From positions 186,001 to 250,000 of the forward strand of contig NZ_JOFT01000008.1 of assembly GCF_000725805.1 (NCBI RefSeq): DNA of 64,000 bases, written 5' to 3'. Each line of letters opens with the position of its first letter. Within the stretch, counting starts at the first letter, position 1. Origin of the DNA: Streptomyces xanthophaeus (GTDB lineage: Bacteria > Actinomycetota > Actinomycetes > Streptomycetales > Streptomycetaceae). The notes beneath the pieces were generated by a model that was not told where the DNA came from, made no database searches, and saw nothing but the letters and a program-made list of their open reading frames with translations. The position numbers and the translations under genes were made by a program. Shown here in pieces: positions 8,965 to 18,200 of the stretch.

Positions 8965-9465
8965 GTGAACGTTTCAGCAGGTGACCGGCCCGCACGCGCG
9001 GGCGGACGGCACAGGGCACGGACCGCGACACTGCTGTGCACCGTGGCGGCCCTGGCGGCCGCGGTGATCCCGGCCTCCGCGCACACCGGTACGGCCTCCC
9101 CACCCTCCGCACCTTCCCGGGTCGTGGAGCCTCTCGTGGTCGTCGACTGCTTCTCCGAGGCCCAGGTGCGTCCCGACGAGTACCTGCTGGCCTGCGGGGA
9201 CGGCAACAACCGCCTCGTCGATCTGGACTGGAACACCTGGGGGCCGCGGACCGCGACGGCCACCGGCACCGACATGGTGAACGACTGCCGCCCCTACTGC
9301 GCGGCGGGCCGCTTCCACTCCTACCCGGTGAAGGTGACCCTCGGTAATCCGGAGGCCTGGCCGGACCGGCCCGGCGTCCAGCGCTTCACCACCATCCGGC
9401 TCGTGTACACCGACACGGCACCCGACCCCGTCCCCAAGGACGTCACCTACAAACTCGTATGGTGA
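8965..9465 (+). CDS. Small secreted protein of unknown function
   Basis: Protein of 166 aa with an N-terminal signal: an Arg-rich n-region, a hydrophobic stretch T-L-L-C-T-V-A-A-L-A-A-A-V, and cleavage after A-S-A. The mature part has several Cys (V-D-C-F, L-A-C-G-D-G-N, D-C-R-P-Y-C) that could form disulphides. A core similar to L-A-C-G-D-G-N-x-x-L-x-x-L-x-W-x-x-W is common in secreted actinobacterial proteins. The GTG at 8965 is preceded by a GAGGAAGG site. Function unknown. Confidence 0.8.
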   Translation: MNVSAGDRPARAGGRHRARTATLLCTVAALAAAVIPASAHTGTASPPSAPSRVVEPLVVVDCFSEAQVRPDEYLLACGDGNNRLVDLDWNTWGPRTATATGTDMVNDCRPYCAAGRFHSYPVKVTLGNPEAWPDRPGVQRFTTIRLVYTDTAPDPVPKDVTYKLVW

Positions 9466-9493
9466 GGGGATCCACGGGCGGCAGGAGCAAGGT

Positions 9494-10564
9494 GTGACAG
9501 GGGACGGGGCTTCGGGCGGACAGCTCGACGAGCTCGCGGTGTTCGCTCTGGAGCATGCGCACGACCGCCTGGCCGACGGAGGCCGGGGCGCGGCGGCGGT
9601 GTTCCTCTTCGCCGACGACGTCGAGGACCGGTACCTGTACACCTTCGCGGAGCTCGCCGAGGCCCGCCTGCACCTGGCCGATCCTGCCCACGGCTACCTG
9701 CGGTGCGCGCTGGCCTGGAGCCCCGGCCCCGGGGTGTACGGCGTCCAGGCACAGGAGCTGGGCAGCAGCACCTCCTTCACACTGATCCGGCGTGCGCCGC
9801 TGGGCGAGACCGTACGCACCGCGGGCGCGGGCCCGCTGCTACCGGCTCCCCGGCTGGCGGCGGAATCGCATTCCGAGGCGCATACGGAAGCGGATCAGGC
9901 CCATCTCGATGAGATCGGGGAGATCGAGGACAAGATCGAGCGGGCGGTCGAGTCCGGGGCGGGGCTTTCCGAGGCGGGGCTTTCCGAGGCGGAGGACCGG
10001 ATGGGCCGGTGGATCCGCCGCGCGGGCGAGGCCGAGTGGGCGGCCGTCGAGAAGTGGGCACGCCGCCGTCTGCCCGCGGACCGTTCGGAGCACGAGGGGG
10101 CGGGCGAAGCCGTCCCCGAAGAAGACCGGGCCGGGCTCGGGGCCCGCACTCCGGGCCGTTACGTGATCACCTTCCACCAGGGCGGTCCCGCGACGGGCCC
10201 CGAGGCGGCCCTCGCCACCTGGGACCAGGTGGCCCGCCGGGCCCGTGAACTCCTCGGCCCCGGCACCACCTCGGCAGCGGCCGGAACGGCTCTGGAGGAT
10301 CCGGCCGACGGGCTCCGGCTGACCCTGTGCCGGGACTCGGGGACGTACGAGCTGTCGGCCCCCTTGCAGGACGGAGCCCCACCGGTGCCCGCCGTGCTGG
10401 AGAAGCTCTACGAGCTGGCCCTGACCGTCCAGTTGGAGTCCGGCCGGCGCGCGGTCGACCCGCAGGTCGGCTGGTACATCGACCGCGCCGCCGGAGCGAC
10501 CTGGTCCAGGCGCCTGCGCCTCTTCTTCCGCGCGGCCCGGCCCTCCCGCCCCGACCGGCCGTAG
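9494..10564 (+). CDS. Hypothetical protein
   Basis: Cytoplasmic protein of 356 aa that I do not recognise. The N-terminal about 110 residues look like a compact alpha/beta domain (A-V-F-L-F-A-D-D-V-E-D-R-Y-L-Y). The middle is acidic and low-complexity, with a local duplication (A-G-L-S-E, twice). The C-terminal third is a second folded region ending in basic residues. It starts 28 bp after the secreted protein on the same strand and may be co-transcribed. Codon use fits the neighbours. Confidence 0.7.
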   Translation: MTGDGASGGQLDELAVFALEHAHDRLADGGRGAAAVFLFADDVEDRYLYTFAELAEARLHLADPAHGYLRCALAWSPGPGVYGVQAQELGSSTSFTLIRRAPLGETVRTAGAGPLLPAPRLAAESHSEAHTEADQAHLDEIGEIEDKIERAVESGAGLSEAGLSEAEDRMGRWIRRAGEAEWAAVEKWARRRLPADRSEHEGAGEAVPEEDRAGLGARTPGRYVITFHQGGPATGPEAALATWDQVARRARELLGPGTTSAAAGTALEDPADGLRLTLCRDSGTYELSAPLQDGAPPVPAVLEKLYELALTVQLESGRRAVDPQVGWYIDRAAGATWSRRLRLFFRAARPSRPDRP

Positions 10565-10574
10565 CCCCGCAGGG

Positions 10575-11348
10575 TCAGGGAGTGGGGATGCCGCCGGGGC
10601 GGCGGGGCGGGCGGCCGAAGCGGACGGGGACGCCCGGCGAGTACAGCACGCTCACGGGAGGCGCGGCCGGCGCGGGCAGTCCCGCGGCGGTGATCAGGTC
10701 CTCGTCGCAGCCGAGGAGTTCGGCGCGGTGCAGCGGCCAGCGGGGGTGGGCGTTGGGAAGGTACAGCGGTCTGCCGAAGAAGGCGCTGTGCATGCCCCAG
10801 CGGGCGGTCAGGAAGTGTTCGAGCGCGGTGGGCTCGGCGATCGGATCGCCGACCCGCACGGAGATCCTGCTGTGCGCGCCCCGCGGGCCGGGCCAGCGGC
10901 GGGTGCTGGTGTAGGTGACGGTGGGGCCTTCGTGGCGTACGGCCATCCGCGACCAGACGTACGGGAGCCGGAACACGGACCGCGCGACGGCCACGGGGAC
11001 CAGCCGGGAGGCGTCGAGCGAGCGGAAGACCACGCCGCGGCGTCCGTGGGCGTCCACGGAGTAGAGGCGGACGTTGGTCTCGGGGAAGCTGCCGAGGTAG
11101 GGGATCCCCGGCAGGCGGAACCAGCCGACGCGGTGCATCCGGAAGGCGACGAGGCCCACGTACGTGACCCCGTCCAGGATGTCGGGCACCGTGCCCGCCG
11201 GAAGCAGCGGGGCGACGTCGGCGGGGTCGGCGGCCCAGTGCAGGAAGGCCAGGTCGAGCCAGGACTGGGTGAGGAGGGGACGGTCCGCCGCGTGCGGCGG
11301 ATCGGGAGTCACTGGTTCCGGGTCCACGGTGCGCGGCGGCTTCGGCAT
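10575..11348 (-). CDS. DUF2071 (YqjF-like) protein
   Basis: Protein of 257 aa with DUF2071 hallmarks: Q-S-W-L-D-L-A-F-L-H-W near the N-terminus, V-A-P-L-L-P-A-G-T-V-P-D, V-G-L-V-A-F-R-M, E-T-N-V-R-L-Y, V-F-R-S-L-D-A-S-R, and a C-terminal F-L-T-A-R-W-G. These proteins belong to the acetoacetate-decarboxylase-like fold, and B. subtilis YqjF is the named relative; no reaction is established. It ends 10 bp from the convergent upstream gene. Confidence 0.88.
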   Translation of the reverse strand: MPKPPRTVDPEPVTPDPPHAADRPLLTQSWLDLAFLHWAADPADVAPLLPAGTVPDILDGVTYVGLVAFRMHRVGWFRLPGIPYLGSFPETNVRLYSVDAHGRRGVVFRSLDASRLVPVAVARSVFRLPYVWSRMAVRHEGPTVTYTSTRRWPGPRGAHSRISVRVGDPIAEPTALEHFLTARWGMHSAFFGRPLYLPNAHPRWPLHRAELLGCDEDLITAAGLPAPAAPPVSVLYSPGVPVRFGRPPRRPGGIPTP

Positions 11349-11527
11349 CGTTCCAGTATCCGGGAGCGGACGGGGCTGCGGGGCGGCCGCGATCCGTCGG
11401 ATGCGGGCAGCGTGAACCCCGCGCGCCCGGGGTAATGGACGGTCACGGTGAGTACCGCCCTCGCTCCCGGGTTCGCCCGGCCCCGGTCCCCGCCCCGCTC
11501 GCGTCTGTTCACACCGGAGGAGTCCTC

Positions 11528-11779
11528 ATGGCCGTGCTCTCCACGATCGCCGTGGTTCTCGGTGCCTGGTGCGCCGCCAGCGTCCTCACCGCCGCGTTGT
11601 ACGTCGGCCTGCGCACCGGCATGGTCCGACGGCAGCGGGCCCTGGCGTCCGTACCGCGCCCGGTGGCCGGCGGGGTGGTGTACCGCGGACCGGTGGAACG
11701 GGTGGCCGTACGGCGGGCGCCTGCGCTGCGCTCCTGCGTGCGGCCGGGCCGCACCCGGGCCGGAACGGTCGGTCCGTGA
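11528..11779 (+). CDS. Small single-TM membrane protein
   Basis: Protein of 83 aa. The ATG at 11528 follows a strong GGAGGAG site. Residues about 5-27 form one hydrophobic helix; the remainder is basic and likely cytoplasmic. No family recognised. The gene could easily be missed because the frame extends further upstream without a ribosome site. Confidence 0.6.
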   Translation: MAVLSTIAVVLGAWCAASVLTAALYVGLRTGMVRRQRALASVPRPVAGGVVYRGPVERVAVRRAPALRSCVRPGRTRAGTVGP

Positions 11780-11943
11780 GTCCTGTCGCGGCCTGTGGTG
11801 CGGGCGTCAACGAGGCGTCCCACAGAGGGGTTTGAGCCTCGGTATCCTGAAACGATCGCCGTATGGCCCGGATCACAGCGGCTTTCCGGAGTGCTCCCCC
11901 GATTGCGCCCGAGGGCCTCGTGGCCGACGGGTACGGTTTGGCC

Positions 11944-12678
11944 ATGGATGTTTCCGGAACACGTGCTGCCGACGACCGCACCGGGCCGTCGGGGCTCCTG
12001 AGGACCACCGCGCGCCGACTTCTCGTGACACTGGGCGCCGGGGGGCTGTCCCTGGAGGCGGTCGCCGAGGCCGCCGGTCTGCCGCTCGCCGACGTGGAGG
12101 CCGTCTTCCCGCACCGGGACGACCTGCTGACCGCGCTGGTCATCGACGCCTACGACGGCTCCGCAGCGGCGATGGAAGAGGCGGACCGGGCCGCGGTGGC
12201 CGCCGGGGCGTCCGCGGGTGCACGGCTCCTGGCCGTGACCCGCGCGCTGCGGGAGTGGTCCTTCGCGCACACCGGCGAGTTCACGCTGATCTACGGTTCA
12301 CCCGTGCCGGGCTACCACGCCCCGCAGGAGACCGTGCCGCCCGCCTCGCGCACCCCCGCCGTGCTGGGCGCCGTCGTGCGTGCGGCGCTGGAGGCCGGTG
12401 AACTCACACCGCCGCGGCGCGTGGTGCCCGGTCCGCCGCTGCTCCGTCCGGAGGCCGTGGAAGCCTTCGGCGGTGTGCCGGGGGCTCCGTTCTCGGACGT
12501 CATCGAGCGTGGCATCGTGCTGTGGAGCAGCCTGATCGGGCTCCTGGTGTTCCAGGTCTTCAGCCGTACCCACGACAGCGTCCGCGACGAGTCCGCCTAC
12601 TTCGACTTCGCCATCGCCGTGGCGGCCGAGGGCATCGGGCTGGAGGTCCCCCTGGACGAGAAGACCCTCACCGACTAG
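11944..12678 (+). CDS. TetR/AcrR-family regulator with WHG-type C-terminal domain
   Basis: Regulator of 244 aa. The N-terminal HTH spans about residues 17-62 (G-L-S-L-E-A-V-A-E-A-A-G-L followed by V-F-P-H-R-D-D-L-L-T-A-L). The ligand domain contains F-A-H-T-G-E-F-T-L-I-Y-G-S-P-V-P-G-Y, typical of the TetR_C_13 (WHG) group. The ATG at 11944 places the HTH at the usual distance; an in-frame ATG at 11863 would add 27 residues with no clear role. No target is evident in the adjacent genes. Confidence 0.88.
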   Translation: MDVSGTRAADDRTGPSGLLRTTARRLLVTLGAGGLSLEAVAEAAGLPLADVEAVFPHRDDLLTALVIDAYDGSAAAMEEADRAAVAAGASAGARLLAVTRALREWSFAHTGEFTLIYGSPVPGYHAPQETVPPASRTPAVLGAVVRAALEAGELTPPRRVVPGPPLLRPEAVEAFGGVPGAPFSDVIERGIVLWSSLIGLLVFQVFSRTHDSVRDESAYFDFAIAVAAEGIGLEVPLDEKTLTD

Positions 12679-12745
12679 TGCTGCGGTCACAGCACTGGAT
12701 CCACCGACAGCCTGCCGCGAGCGCGGCACCGGCGGGAATCAGGCC

Positions 12746-13903
12746 GTGAACACCACCAGAACCCTCTGCTTCGTCATCGCGGCGCTCTCGTCCTACGCCG
12801 CCCTCGTCTACCGGCTGGTCCAAGTCCGGCGCAGCTGGCGGGACAACGCCTACCGGACGCTGGTCGTCACCCTGCTGCTCCAGTGCCTCACCTTCACGAT
12901 GGGGGCCGTCGCCATGGCGGGCGACAGCTTCCTGGGCGTCGGCAACCTCGCCATCCTGCTCATGCACGTGTCGGCGGTCGCCTTCTGCGTCAGCGCCCAG
13001 ATCATCCTGCTGCGCTGGGCGACCGCGACCGAGGAAGCGGTGCGCAAGGCCCGTTACTGGCTGATCACCGGCATCACGCTGAGCGCGGTCCTCGTGGCGC
13101 TCTTCTTCGTCGCCGACGGCCCGTCCCGGCCTGCGACGGACTTCAACACCGGCAGCGGCCAGCCGCTGGTCCTCACCTACCTCCTGGTCTTCATCGTGTC
13201 CCAGGCGGTCCCGTGCGTGACCATCTTCCGCCAGTGCGGCCCCTATGCCCGGATGACCGGCAAGGCCTCGCTGCGCCAGGCCCTGCGGATGCTCTCCGTC
13301 GCCGCGGTCATCCTCTTCCTCTACTGCCTGTGCAGGACGGTGAACATCCTCACCGGCGCGTGGGGCATCGACATCGGCGTGTGGCAGCTGGCGTCGAACG
13401 TCTTCAGCGCGCTGGGCATCGTCACGCTCTCGCTCAGCCTGACGATCTCCTCGTGGGAGGCGCCCGCCGCCAAACTGGTGGACTGGGCGCGCAGTTACCG
13501 TGCCTACCGGGCGCTGTACCCGCTGTGGCGGGACCTGTACGAGTCCTCGCCTGACATCGTCCTGGAGCCGCCCGGCGCGGCTTCGGTCTCCGACCTCAAC
13601 TACCGGCTCCACCGGCGGGTCATCGAAATACGCGACGGGTGGCGGGACTTGCGTCCGTACATCGACCGCACCGCGCAGGGCGCCGAGGGAGCGGGCCCCA
13701 AAGCGAGCGAGGAGTACCGGCAGGCTTTCGCCGAAGCGGCGCAGATCAAGCAGGCGTTGCACGCCAAGCGCACCGGGACCATCCCGGACGACAACAAGGA
13801 CGAGGGGGACTTCGACGACCGCGACACCGACAACTTCACCGCGGAAGTCGCCTGGCTCACCAAGGTCGCATCCGTTTATCGTAAGCTCAGTAAAGCGGGT
13901 TGA
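12746..13903 (+). CDS. 7-TM MAB_1171c-family (DUF6545) membrane protein
   Basis: Membrane protein of 385 aa with seven hydrophobic helices in the first about 245 residues, and a hydrophilic, probably cytoplasmic, C-terminal region of about 140 residues containing Y-R-A-L-Y-P-L-W-R-D-L and L-H-R-R-V-I-E-I-R-D-G. This is the layout of the MAB_1171c family, labelled a putative transporter without proof. The 7-TM plus cytosolic tail also looks receptor-like. It stands directly upstream of an EspR-like regulator and an IrrE-like protease, a linkage I believe recurs in actinomycetes, so a signalling role is a reasonable inference. Confidence 0.82.
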   Translation: MNTTRTLCFVIAALSSYAALVYRLVQVRRSWRDNAYRTLVVTLLLQCLTFTMGAVAMAGDSFLGVGNLAILLMHVSAVAFCVSAQIILLRWATATEEAVRKARYWLITGITLSAVLVALFFVADGPSRPATDFNTGSGQPLVLTYLLVFIVSQAVPCVTIFRQCGPYARMTGKASLRQALRMLSVAAVILFLYCLCRTVNILTGAWGIDIGVWQLASNVFSALGIVTLSLSLTISSWEAPAAKLVDWARSYRAYRALYPLWRDLYESSPDIVLEPPGAASVSDLNYRLHRRVIEIRDGWRDLRPYIDRTAQGAEGAGPKASEEYRQAFAEAAQIKQALHAKRTGTIPDDNKDEGDFDDRDTDNFTAEVAWLTKVASVYRKLSKAG

Positions 13904-13996
13904 GAGCTCCCACCCGGTCTGCCCCCCGTCAGGCCGGGCGGGTTTCCCCGTGCGCACCCCCCAGTACCCCCCAGTACTCCCGATGTTTTCCGTCTC

Positions 13997-14026
13997 GGGC
14001 CGGGCGGGTGCGTACCCGCCCGGCCC
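13997..14026. terminator. Perfect 13-bp hairpin after the DUF6545 gene
   Basis: Positions 13997-14009 pair perfectly with 14014-14026 around the loop g-c-g-t. It lies about 95 bp after the DUF6545 stop, in the 327-bp gap before the HTH gene, and probably ends the upstream transcript, so the HTH gene needs its own promoter. The rest of the gap is GC-rich until about 14100. Confidence 0.7.
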
Positions 14027-14151
14027 GGCCCCCATCCCCCGAGGGCCGGCCCGGACAGGGCCGAGACAACCACCAGCGAACTCGACTACCCCCGTAAGCG
14101 AAGTTAGCTGGCAGCTATCGGCGAGGTCCACGGTGGCGGACTCTCGGCAGA

Positions 14152-14179
14152 TTGTCAACTGACCGCTAATCTGTAAAAC
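14152..14179 (+). promoter_or_regulatory. Candidate promoter of the EspR-like gene
   Basis: An AT-rich island unusual for this window contains TTGTCA (14152-14157) and TAAAAC (14174-14179), 16 bases apart, about 50 bp before the GTG start. Upstream, TAGCT-GGC-AGCTA (14105-14117) is a short inverted repeat, and a related G-A-T-A-G-C-T-G occurs at about 14185. These could be operator half-sites for autoregulation. Read by eye only. Confidence 0.4.
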
Positions 14180-14230
14180 TGTTGGATAGCTGAGGGCAAT
14201 GCCGAGGAGGTGACGGAAGGAGGATTCGCA

Positions 14231-14671
14231 GTGTCCGAGACAGAGGACCGGCCCGTACTTGCCGTGCGTCTGGACAACCTCTTCAAGACGGTTCGTCCCA
14301 AGGGCAAGCACTGGACCAACGCCGAGGTGGCGGAGGAACTGAAGCGGGCCAACCCCGAACTCAAGGTCGGCGGTGTGTACCTGTCCCAACTGCGGACGGG
14401 CAAGCGCTCCAACCCTTCACCGGACCTGCTGGCCGCTCTGGCACGCTTCTTCGGCGTGTCCGTCGCCTACTTCTTCGACGACAAGGTCGCCGAGTCCGTG
14501 CTCAGCCAGGTCGCCGCCATCGAGGCGCTGCGCCAGGCGGGGGTGCGCTCCGTGGCGATGCGCGCGGCCGGTATGAAGAAGGAGAACCTCCAGGCCATCA
14601 CCGCCATCATGGACCAGTACCGGCAGATGCAGGGGCTCCCGCCGGTCACCGACCCCGCGGACCCGGAGTGA
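14231..14671 (+). CDS. EspR-like XRE-type HTH regulator
   Basis: DNA-binding protein of 146 aa. I chose the GTG at 14231 because GGAAGGAGG lies 5-13 bases upstream; the GTG at 14210 has no such site. It resembles M. tuberculosis EspR: L-D-N-L-F-K-T-V-R-P near the N-terminus, a HTH with V-Y-L-S-Q-L-R-T-G-K-R-S-N-P-S, L-A-R-F-F-G-V-S-V-A-Y-F-F-D-D, and a C-terminal helical region. EspR is a dimeric, nucleoid-associated regulator that bridges DNA sites. The stop overlaps the next gene by 4 bp, so it is coupled to the ImmA/IrrE-like protein. Confidence 0.88.
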   Translation: MSETEDRPVLAVRLDNLFKTVRPKGKHWTNAEVAEELKRANPELKVGGVYLSQLRTGKRSNPSPDLLAALARFFGVSVAYFFDDKVAESVLSQVAAIEALRQAGVRSVAMRAAGMKKENLQAITAIMDQYRQMQGLPPVTDPADPE

Positions 14672-15237
14672 GGGTCCCCGGCAAGGGGCGATCGGCCGGC
14701 CAGGACCGCCGCAGCCAGCTCAAGAGGCTCCGGAAGGACGGCGCACGGCGGATCGCCGAGCTGAACCTGCCGGAAGGGGCCGATGTCGCCGAGCTGTGCC
14801 GCTACCTCGGTGAGATCCGCGAGCGTCCCATCACGCTGGTCGCCATGCAGATGCCCGCGTCGCAGCCGTGCGGCATGTGGGTCGCCGCCCGCGACGAGGA
14901 CCTGATCTTCTACGACGCCAACACGACCAGCGCGCATCAGGAGCACATCATCTTGCACGAGCTGGGCCACATCATCTGCTGCCATCGCGGGGCCGGCTGG
15001 CTGGACGAGGCGAGCGCACGGCACCTCTTCCCCAACCTCGACCCCGACCTCGTCCGCGACATGCTCCTGCGCGCGACCTACGACGACGTCCAAGAGCAGG
15101 AGGCGGAGGTCATCGCCTACCTCCTCTCCCAGCGGCTGGGCGGCGCCGGGGAAGAGCGGAGCCCGTTTCCGTCCGCACAGGACGCGGCGCCGGGGAAGTC
15201 CGACATGCTCAGCCGGATCGAACGCACCCTCTTCTGA
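14668..15237 (+). CDS. ImmA/IrrE-family metallopeptidase
   Basis: Protein of 189 aa with the zinc-peptidase motif H-E-L-G-H in I-L-H-E-L-G-H-I-I-C-C-H and a downstream acidic segment E-Q-E-A-E-V-I-A-Y-L-L. ImmA/IrrE proteins cleave partner HTH repressors or regulate them. Here the partner is almost certainly the EspR-like protein, whose stop overlaps this GTG start (GTGA, 14668-14671). That makes a two-gene repressor/anti-repressor module next to a 7-TM protein. It converges on the KS-AOS gene, with only 9 bp between the stops. Confidence 0.9.
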   Translation: MRVPGKGRSAGQDRRSQLKRLRKDGARRIAELNLPEGADVAELCRYLGEIRERPITLVAMQMPASQPCGMWVAARDEDLIFYDANTTSAHQEHIILHELGHIICCHRGAGWLDEASARHLFPNLDPDLVRDMLLRATYDDVQEQEAEVIAYLLSQRLGGAGEERSPFPSAQDAAPGKSDMLSRIERTLF

Positions 15238-15246
15238 CGGGTCCGT

Positions 15247-18200
15247 TCATCCCGCGGCGGCCGCCACCTCCTCGGCCAGGACCTCCACGGCCCACCGGAT
15301 GTCCTCCTCGGCGTGATCACTGGTGACGAAGAAGCGCAGCCTCGCGAGCCCCTCCTCCACGGCCGGGTGGAAGATCGGATCGGCGATCACCCCCCGGGCG
15401 AACAGCCGGTCCGCGACGTGCAGGGTCCGGGCCGAGTCGCCGAGGAGGCACGGCACGATCGGGGTGTGGGCGCTGGATCCCGTGACCACACCGGCCGAGG
15501 CGGCCAGCCCGAGGAAGAGGCCCGCGTTCCGCCGCAGGGTACGCACCCGGTGCGGTTCGGCGACGATCAGCTCGGTCGCGGCCAGCGCCGCAGCGGCGTT
15601 GGCCGGGCTCAGGCCGACGCTGTAGACGAAGCCGGGCAGCGTGTGCCGCATCCACCGCACCATCCGGGCGGAGCCGCCGAGGTACCCGCCGCAGCTTGCG
15701 AAGGCCTTCGAGAGGGTGCCCATCCACAGGTCCACGTCGCGCCGGTCGGCGCCGAAGAACTCGCCGACCCCACGGCCGCTTTCGCCCACGGTGCCGATGC
15801 TGTGCGCCTCGTCGACCATCAGCAGGGCGCCGTAACGCTTCTTCAGCTCGATCACCGCCGGCAGGTCGACCAGGTCGCCGTCCATGCTGTAGGCGCCTTC
15901 CACGGCGATCAGCACCCGCCGGAACCGGGTGCGGTTGATGCGCAGCATGTGCTCCAGCTGCCCGGTGTCGTTGTGGGCGAACGGGCGCCGCGCCGCCCCG
16001 GACAGCGCGCAGCCCTGCAGGATGCTGTCGTGGGCGAGCGCGTCGTGCACCACCAGGTCCCCGGGGCCCACGAGGTGCCCTATCGCGGAGACGTTGGTGG
16101 CGTGGCCGCTCACCAGGGCCAGGCAGTCCCCGACGCCGAGGAACTCGGCGAGGGCCCGCTCCAGCCGTACCGTGAGGTCCCGTTCGCCGGAGAGCACGCG
16201 GCTCGCGGACACCGAGGTCCCGTACCGTTCCACGGCTTCCTGCGCGGCCTCGTTGACCGCCGGATGACCCGAGAGCCCCAGGTAGTTGTAGCTGCCGAAG
16301 GACAGGTAGGAGCGCTCGCCTATCACGGTCCGGTCGCGGATGGTGCCCTGGTGGACCCGGAAGTACGGGTAGTCCGCGCCGCTGCGGACGATCGCGTCCA
16401 GGCGGTCCTCGAACTGCCGCACCTCCGGGAAGTCGTCGACGCACGCGGTGGCGGCGCCCCGTCCCTGCCCCGGCCTCGGGGGCCCGGGCGCACCGGGAGC
16501 CGGGGCGGGGAGGCTCCGGTCCGGTCCCGCCTGGCGGGGCAGGAGGTCGCGGAGGGCGGGCGTCCGGTCGAGGTGCGGACCGACCAGCGCGATCAGCCGG
16601 TCGATGGTGACGTCCGGCAGGAACAACTCCTCGGCGGTGAAGCCCGGGGCCCGCTTGGCTATGCCGACCTCCAGCTCCTGGAGCATCAGGGAATCGAAGC
16701 CGAGGTCACTCGTCAGGGCCATGTCCCCGCGCAGGTCGGAGAGGGGGAAGACGCCGGTCCGCGACACGGCCTCCAGTACCACGGACGCGGCGGGCGAGCC
16801 CCCGGCGCCCGCCGGAACGGGCGCTTCCCTGGCCTGCTCCACTTCGGCCTCCACTTCGGCCTCTGCGGCCTCGGCAGGGGCCGGCGGTCCGGGGCCGTCC
16901 GCCGCTTCCCGGGCCGACGCGTCCACCACCCAGTGGTGGCGCGGAGCGAGCGGGCTCGGCGGCAGGGTGAGCGGAGGCATCCGCTCCGCCACCGCGGCGA
17001 CGTCCCGAGCCTGCTCGGCCTCCCCGGTGCGGCCCGCCTCCACGGCCGCGGCCGCGGCCGTCAGCCGGGCGGCTGCGTCGGCGGGGTCCTGCGCCACCAC
17101 GGTCAGGCGTTCCGCGAAGGGGGTCCGGCGCGCCAGGGTGGCCGCCACCCCGGCAGGCGGCAGCCCGTCGGCCTCGATGGCGTGGGCCAGCTCCCGGGCG
17201 TACCGGGCCAGTCCGGCCCGGTCCCGGGCGCTGAGGACCAGGAGGTGCGGCTCCCCCTCGGGCGCGGGCGCCGGGCTGGCGGCCGGGGCCGCGGTGCACT
17301 CCTCCACCACCAGGTGGACGCCGGTGCCGCCGAAGCCGAAGGCGCTCACCCCGGCGCGGCGCGGCGCGCCGGATCCCGGCCACGGGGTCGCCTCCGTGGC
17401 GATGGTCAGCCGTGCGGCGTCGAGCCCGGAACGGTCGGCCAGTTCGAAGGCGGGCTGGGGCGGTATCACGCCCCGGTGCACGGCCAGGACCGTCTTGATG
17501 AGTCCGGCCAGGCCCGCGGCGTTGAGCGAGTGGCCCACCACCGCCTTCACCGCGCCGAGGTAGGCGGGTGCGGCCCCCTCACCGCGCAGTTCGCGCAGGA
17601 CGCCGACCTCCACCGGGTCGCCGACCCTGGTCCCGGTGCCGTGCGCCTCCAGGTATCCGACGGAGTCCGCGGGCAGGTCCGCGTCCCGGTAGGCCCGGCG
17701 CAGCGCTCGCAGCTGGCCGGCCGCCTGCGGGTGCATGCCGCCCTGTACGGTCCCGTCGTTGGCCGTTCCCACGCCGCGGATCACCGCGTAGACCCGGTCG
17801 CCGGACTCCAGGGCATCGGCCAGGGGTCGCAGGACCAGGATGCCCGCGCCCTCGCCCAGGACGAAGCCGTCGGCCTCCGCACCGAACGGCAGGCACCTGC
17901 CGCTGCGCGACACGGCGCCGATCCGGCTCAGCCCGACCAGGAGGTCGGGCGCGAGGATCAGCTGGGCGCCGCCGGCCAGGGCGATGCGGGTCCGGCCGGC
18001 GCGCAGGGCATGCACGGCGTTGGCCACGGCCATCAGGCCGCCGGAGCAGGCAGCGTCCAAGGCGTAGCTCTCGCCGTGCAGGTCGAAGACCGAACTGACG
18101 GTGTTGGGGCCCATGTTGAGGAGGAGTCCGGCGACGGAGGTGCCGTGCAGCGCGTCGACCGCGCGGACCGCCGAAGACCAGCGGGGGTCGTCGATCCGCG

